Source of the DNA: Oscillospiraceae bacterium
GTDB taxonomy: Bacteria > Bacillota > Clostridia > Oscillospirales > Ruminococcaceae
Direction: 5' to 3'
DNA: 6,520 nucleotides
Assembly (NCBI GenBank): GCA_017848155.1
Contig: JAGAKC010000194.1
Location: 1-6,520 of the forward strand
A program made the position numbers and the translations under genes. The notes below the pieces were generated by a model. It was not told the origin of the DNA. It searched no databases and worked only from the letters and a program-made list of their open reading frames with translations. Below are positions 6,353-6,520 of this stretch, piece by piece (the first letter of the stretch is position 1; each line of letters starts with the position of its first letter).

Positions 6353-6520
6353 GTTTTCACCTCGTTCGTTCTGAGCATCTGCACATGTGGTATATCGTCC
6401 TCAGGATACGGTTCCGAAACACGCACGAAGCCGCATTTTTCATAGAAGCCCTGTGCGTATTGCTGAGCGCTTATCCGCAGTGAGGTCTGACCGTATTTCT
6501 CCTCGGCAATGCGGACAGCC
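6349..6520 (-). CDS. ElaA-like GNAT-family N-acetyltransferase, 3' end
   Basis: The last 56 codons of a gene enter from the right edge; the start is outside the window. The translation contains an SAQQYAQGFYEKCGF segment (visible residues 17-31), the AQ...FYEK.GF pattern that ends the acetyl-CoA-binding fold of GNAT acetyltransferases. It continues with YPEDDIPHVQML (38-49), which closely resembles the EDGIPH.xM ending of ElaA-type proteins. ElaA substrates are not established. Its TGA overlaps the tmcAL ATG by 4 nt (ATGA), so the two are probably translationally coupled and it lies upstream in the same operon. The acetyl-CoA-binding loop is not in the window, so activity cannot be judged. 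Confidence 0.85.
   Translation of the reverse strand, partial: AVRIAEEKYGQTSLRISAQQYAQGFYEKCGFVRVSEPYPEDDIPHVQMLRTNEVKT

Overview
The window looks like a chromosomal housekeeping segment from a low-to-mid GC Gram-positive, most likely a Clostridia member of the Ruminococcus/Oscillospiraceae type. This is an inference from AGGAGG-like ribosome binding sites before nearly every gene, the presence of TmcAL (a Firmicutes tRNA-modification enzyme), base composition near one half GC by eye, and dense packing. I see no mobile element, phage gene, CRISPR array, tRNA or rRNA, and no gap over 60 bases between genes.

Layout: the left edge holds the 3' end of ruvX (+ strand, 1-231). A short hairpin region separates it from a convergent block of seven minus-strand genes that fills the rest. 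Read in transcription order (right to left) the block is: an ElaA-like GNAT acetyltransferase (3' end only), tmcAL, a DUF4380-like mutarotase-fold protein, a MurL-like PP-loop protein, a MurD-type ligase, an NfeD-like membrane protein and a PAP2 phosphatase. Spacing is -4, 32, 16, 5, 23 and -4 nt, so this is probably one transcript with internal translational coupling, ending at the hairpin at 237-264.

The point of most interest is the pair at 1500-4162. The PP-loop protein (GGGKDS motif, C-terminal WCGECAKC motif) matches what I remember of MurL, the UDP-MurNAc-L-Ala-L-Glu epimerase described in Xanthomonas oryzae. It lies 5 nt upstream of a ligase whose sequence departs from ordinary MurD at active-site positions (NDSICT instead of NDSKAT, GGMDRG where the D-Glu-contacting lysine of E. 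coli MurD would be). In Xanthomonas the partner MurD2 adds L-Glu to UDP-MurNAc-L-Ala and MurL then inverts the glutamate on the nucleotide precursor, using ATP. The window therefore appears to encode this alternative, racemase-independent way of making the D-Glu residue of peptidoglycan, in a Gram-positive. The PAP2 phosphatase at the end of the operon could recycle the undecaprenyl carrier in the same pathway, but that is inference. Whether the genome also has murI and an ordinary murD decides whether this is the main route or a second one.
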